Assembly: GCF_003863365.1 (NCBI RefSeq)
Contig: NZ_RQXT01000019.1
Coordinates: forward strand, 1-45,000
Length of the DNA: 45,000 nt
Source of the DNA: Mesorhizobium tamadayense
GTDB taxonomy: Bacteria > Pseudomonadota > Alphaproteobacteria > Rhizobiales > Rhizobiaceae
Reading direction: 5' to 3'
The translations under genes were made by a program, and so were the position numbers. Below the pieces are notes generated by a model that worked only from the letters and a program-made list of their open reading frames with translations, did no database searches and was not told the DNA's origin. Of this stretch, positions 43,648-45,000 are shown in pieces. Position 1 is the stretch's first letter. Every line of letters starts with the position of its first letter.

Positions 43648-45000
43648 TCAGTTGGGAAGCTGCGACTCAGTCTTGGCGCTGGCGACCTTCAGCGAATTTC
43701 CGTCTTCCTGCTTGAGCAGGTCGTCGATGCGCTCGCGCTCGCGCTTGAAGGCGACGAGATCGTCGCCCTTCAGCACCTTGCCGACCGGCAGGCGCACACG
43801 CATCGAATCGACCTTGGTGCCGTTGACGATCAACTCGTAGTGAAGATGCGGGCCGGTCGAGAGACCGGTCTGGCCGAGATAGCCGATGATCTGGCCCTGG
43901 CGGACATGGACGCCGGGCTCGATGCCTTTGGCAAAAGCGCTCTGGTGATTGTAGGAGGTCTCATAGCCATTGGCATGGCGCAGGATGATCTGCTTGCCGT
44001 AGCCGCCGGCCCACCCAGCCTTCTCGACGACGCCATTGCCGGCGGCGATGATCGGCGATCCGATCGGAGCGGCCCAGTCGGTGCCGGTGTGCATGCGGAC
44101 ATAGCCAAGGATCGGATGCCGGCGGGCGCCGAAGCCGGAGGTGAAACGGCCATTTGGCAGTGGGTTGCGCAGCAGGAACTGCCTGGCGCTTGAGCCATTC
44201 TCGTCGAAATAGTCGACGCCGCCGTCCTGCATCTGGAAGCGGTAGAAGTTCTTTGTCTGCCCGCCGAAGGTCGCCGAGACATAGAGAAGCTCGGAATTGT
44301 CGGAGGTCTGGTCGTCGCCATCAGGCTGCGAGAACAGGACCTCGAGCCGGTCGGACGGCGAAAGCCGCGACTGGAAATCGACGTCCGAGGCAAGAAGCTT
44401 GATCAGCTTCTGCGTCATCGATTTCGACATGCCGTAGGAATAGGCGGTACGGTAGATGCCGTCATAGACGTTGGGCAGGTTGCCGCGCACCACCACCGGC
44501 TGCGAATCATCGAACGCCGTCAGCAGTTCGGGATTGGGCTCCGGCTCCTGCGCCGGCACGAACTGCCCGCGATCGTCGAGCGCGATGGTGACGATATGCG
44601 TGGTGCGGTCATAGACGCTGGTGCGGACCACCTTGGCGATGTCGCCGCGCACTTCTAGGCCGACGCGCAGCACCGTGCCGGCCTTGAGCGCCGTCGCGTT
44701 CAAAAGCTTGCCGATCGCCTCCGACATGCCGGTGGCGTCATTGCCGGTGTAGCCCGAATCGGCGAAGGCCTCGGCAATGTCGGTATCCTGGGTGAAAGGG
44801 ATGATTTCCTCGGCAAAGGCCGGCGTCTGATCTTCGAGTGCAGCGCGCGCCGTCACCGAGACGTTCTCCGGCGTGATCTTGACGTCGTAAGAACCGGCCA
44901 TGCTCTCGGCGAAGGCGTCGCCGAACCGTTGCGGGTCGACATAATGAAGCGCCGCAACCTGGACGGCGCCGTCGCTGAGAGCATGGCCGGCCTCGCGCAC
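43648..45000 (-). CDS. M23-family metallopeptidase (N-terminus cut by window end)
   Basis: A LytM-type peptidoglycan endopeptidase or amidase activator. At least 450 residues are visible; the start lies beyond 45000. The C-terminal domain has the zinc ligands in RMHTGTDWAAP (His and Asp) and GPHLHYEL (HxH), preceded by TSGFGARRHPILGY. The region before it contains a coil-like and beta-rich segment (VDYFDENGSSARQFLLRNPL). All metal ligands are kept, so it should be enzymatically active. Confidence 0.94.
   Translation of the reverse strand: MREAGHALSDGAVQVAALHYVDPQRFGDAFAESMAGSYDVKITPENVSVTARAALEDQTPAFAEEIIPFTQDTDIAEAFADSGYTGNDATGMSEAIGKLLNATALKAGTVLRVGLEVRGDIAKVVRTSVYDRTTHIVTIALDDRGQFVPAQEPEPNPELLTAFDDSQPVVVRGNLPNVYDGIYRTAYSYGMSKSMTQKLIKLLASDVDFQSRLSPSDRLEVLFSQPDGDDQTSDNSELLYVSATFGGQTKNFYRFQMQDGGVDYFDENGSSARQFLLRNPLPNGRFTSGFGARRHPILGYVRMHTGTDWAAPIGSPIIAAGNGVVEKAGWAGGYGKQIILRHANGYETSYNHQSAFAKGIEPGVHVRQGQIIGYLGQTGLSTGPHLHYELIVNGTKVDSMRVRLPVGKVLKGDDLVAFKRERERIDDLLKQEDGNSLKVASAKTESQLPN

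Overview
The window is GC-rich alphaproteobacterial chromosome. Gene content and order point to the Rhizobiales, most likely Mesorhizobium or a close relative (inference; no database search was possible). Supporting signs are the order lysC-ptsP-prfA-prmC-DUF4167-clpB with ubiG close by, a PTS-Ntr enzyme I, a DUF4167 protein, a DUF1178 protein and several intergenic palindromic repeats of the kind that litter rhizobial genomes. It reads as core chromosome: I see no transposase, integrase, phage gene, CRISPR array or classical defence island.

Layout. 1-3007 (minus): SDR oxidoreductase, HIG1 protein, PduO-type cobalamin adenosyltransferase, rhomboid protease and the start of etfB. 3066-9078: YihY/BrkB membrane protein, EamA transporter, small three-helix membrane protein, GluQ-RS, an AlkA-like DNA glycosylase, an HNH endonuclease, and a YqaA-DsbB pair. 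9358-9442: tRNA-Leu(CAA) with a clear promoter. 9487-13348 (minus): flippase, FemAB/BioF2-like acyltransferase and beta-propeller protein, apparently one operon. 13770-17696: secA and a divergent parvulin isomerase. 17749-18695: a TetR regulator divergent from a 79-residue membrane protein, with two copies of a 16-bp operator between them. 18852-21291: argJ, a GNAT protein and a MutT protein with overlapping stop and start codons. 21487-25496: a membrane-anchored small protein, a Flp pilin, a BioC/NDUFAF5-like methyltransferase, comF, and a coupled glutaredoxin / Nit amidase / DUF1178 set. 25637-29015: MarR regulator and divergent EamA exporter with a palindromic operator, ubiG, a glycolipid-binding-domain protein and a monooxygenase-like barrel. 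29238-39141: lysC, ptsP, prfA, prmC, DUF4167 and clpB. 39262-45000: a MmcQ/YjbR protein, an L,D-transpeptidase, a frameshifted TMEM175-type channel gene, a DHA2 drug exporter and an M23 peptidase cut by the window end.

The least explained signal is not a gene. Three elements of about 130-145 bp (5242-5385, 7782-7910, 25497-25638) share a core but have different outer arms. In each, the left arm pairs with that copy's own right arm, and several stem positions differ between copies in a compensating way. All three fill the gap between two convergent genes, and two abut or include stop codons. A second, smaller palindromic repeat does the same at 43592-43647. These look like structured, possibly bidirectional 3'-end elements rather than decaying junk. 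Other points worth a look are the twin operators at 18399-18437, the triple frameshift in the TMEM175 gene, and TTAA boxes upstream of the Flp pilin.
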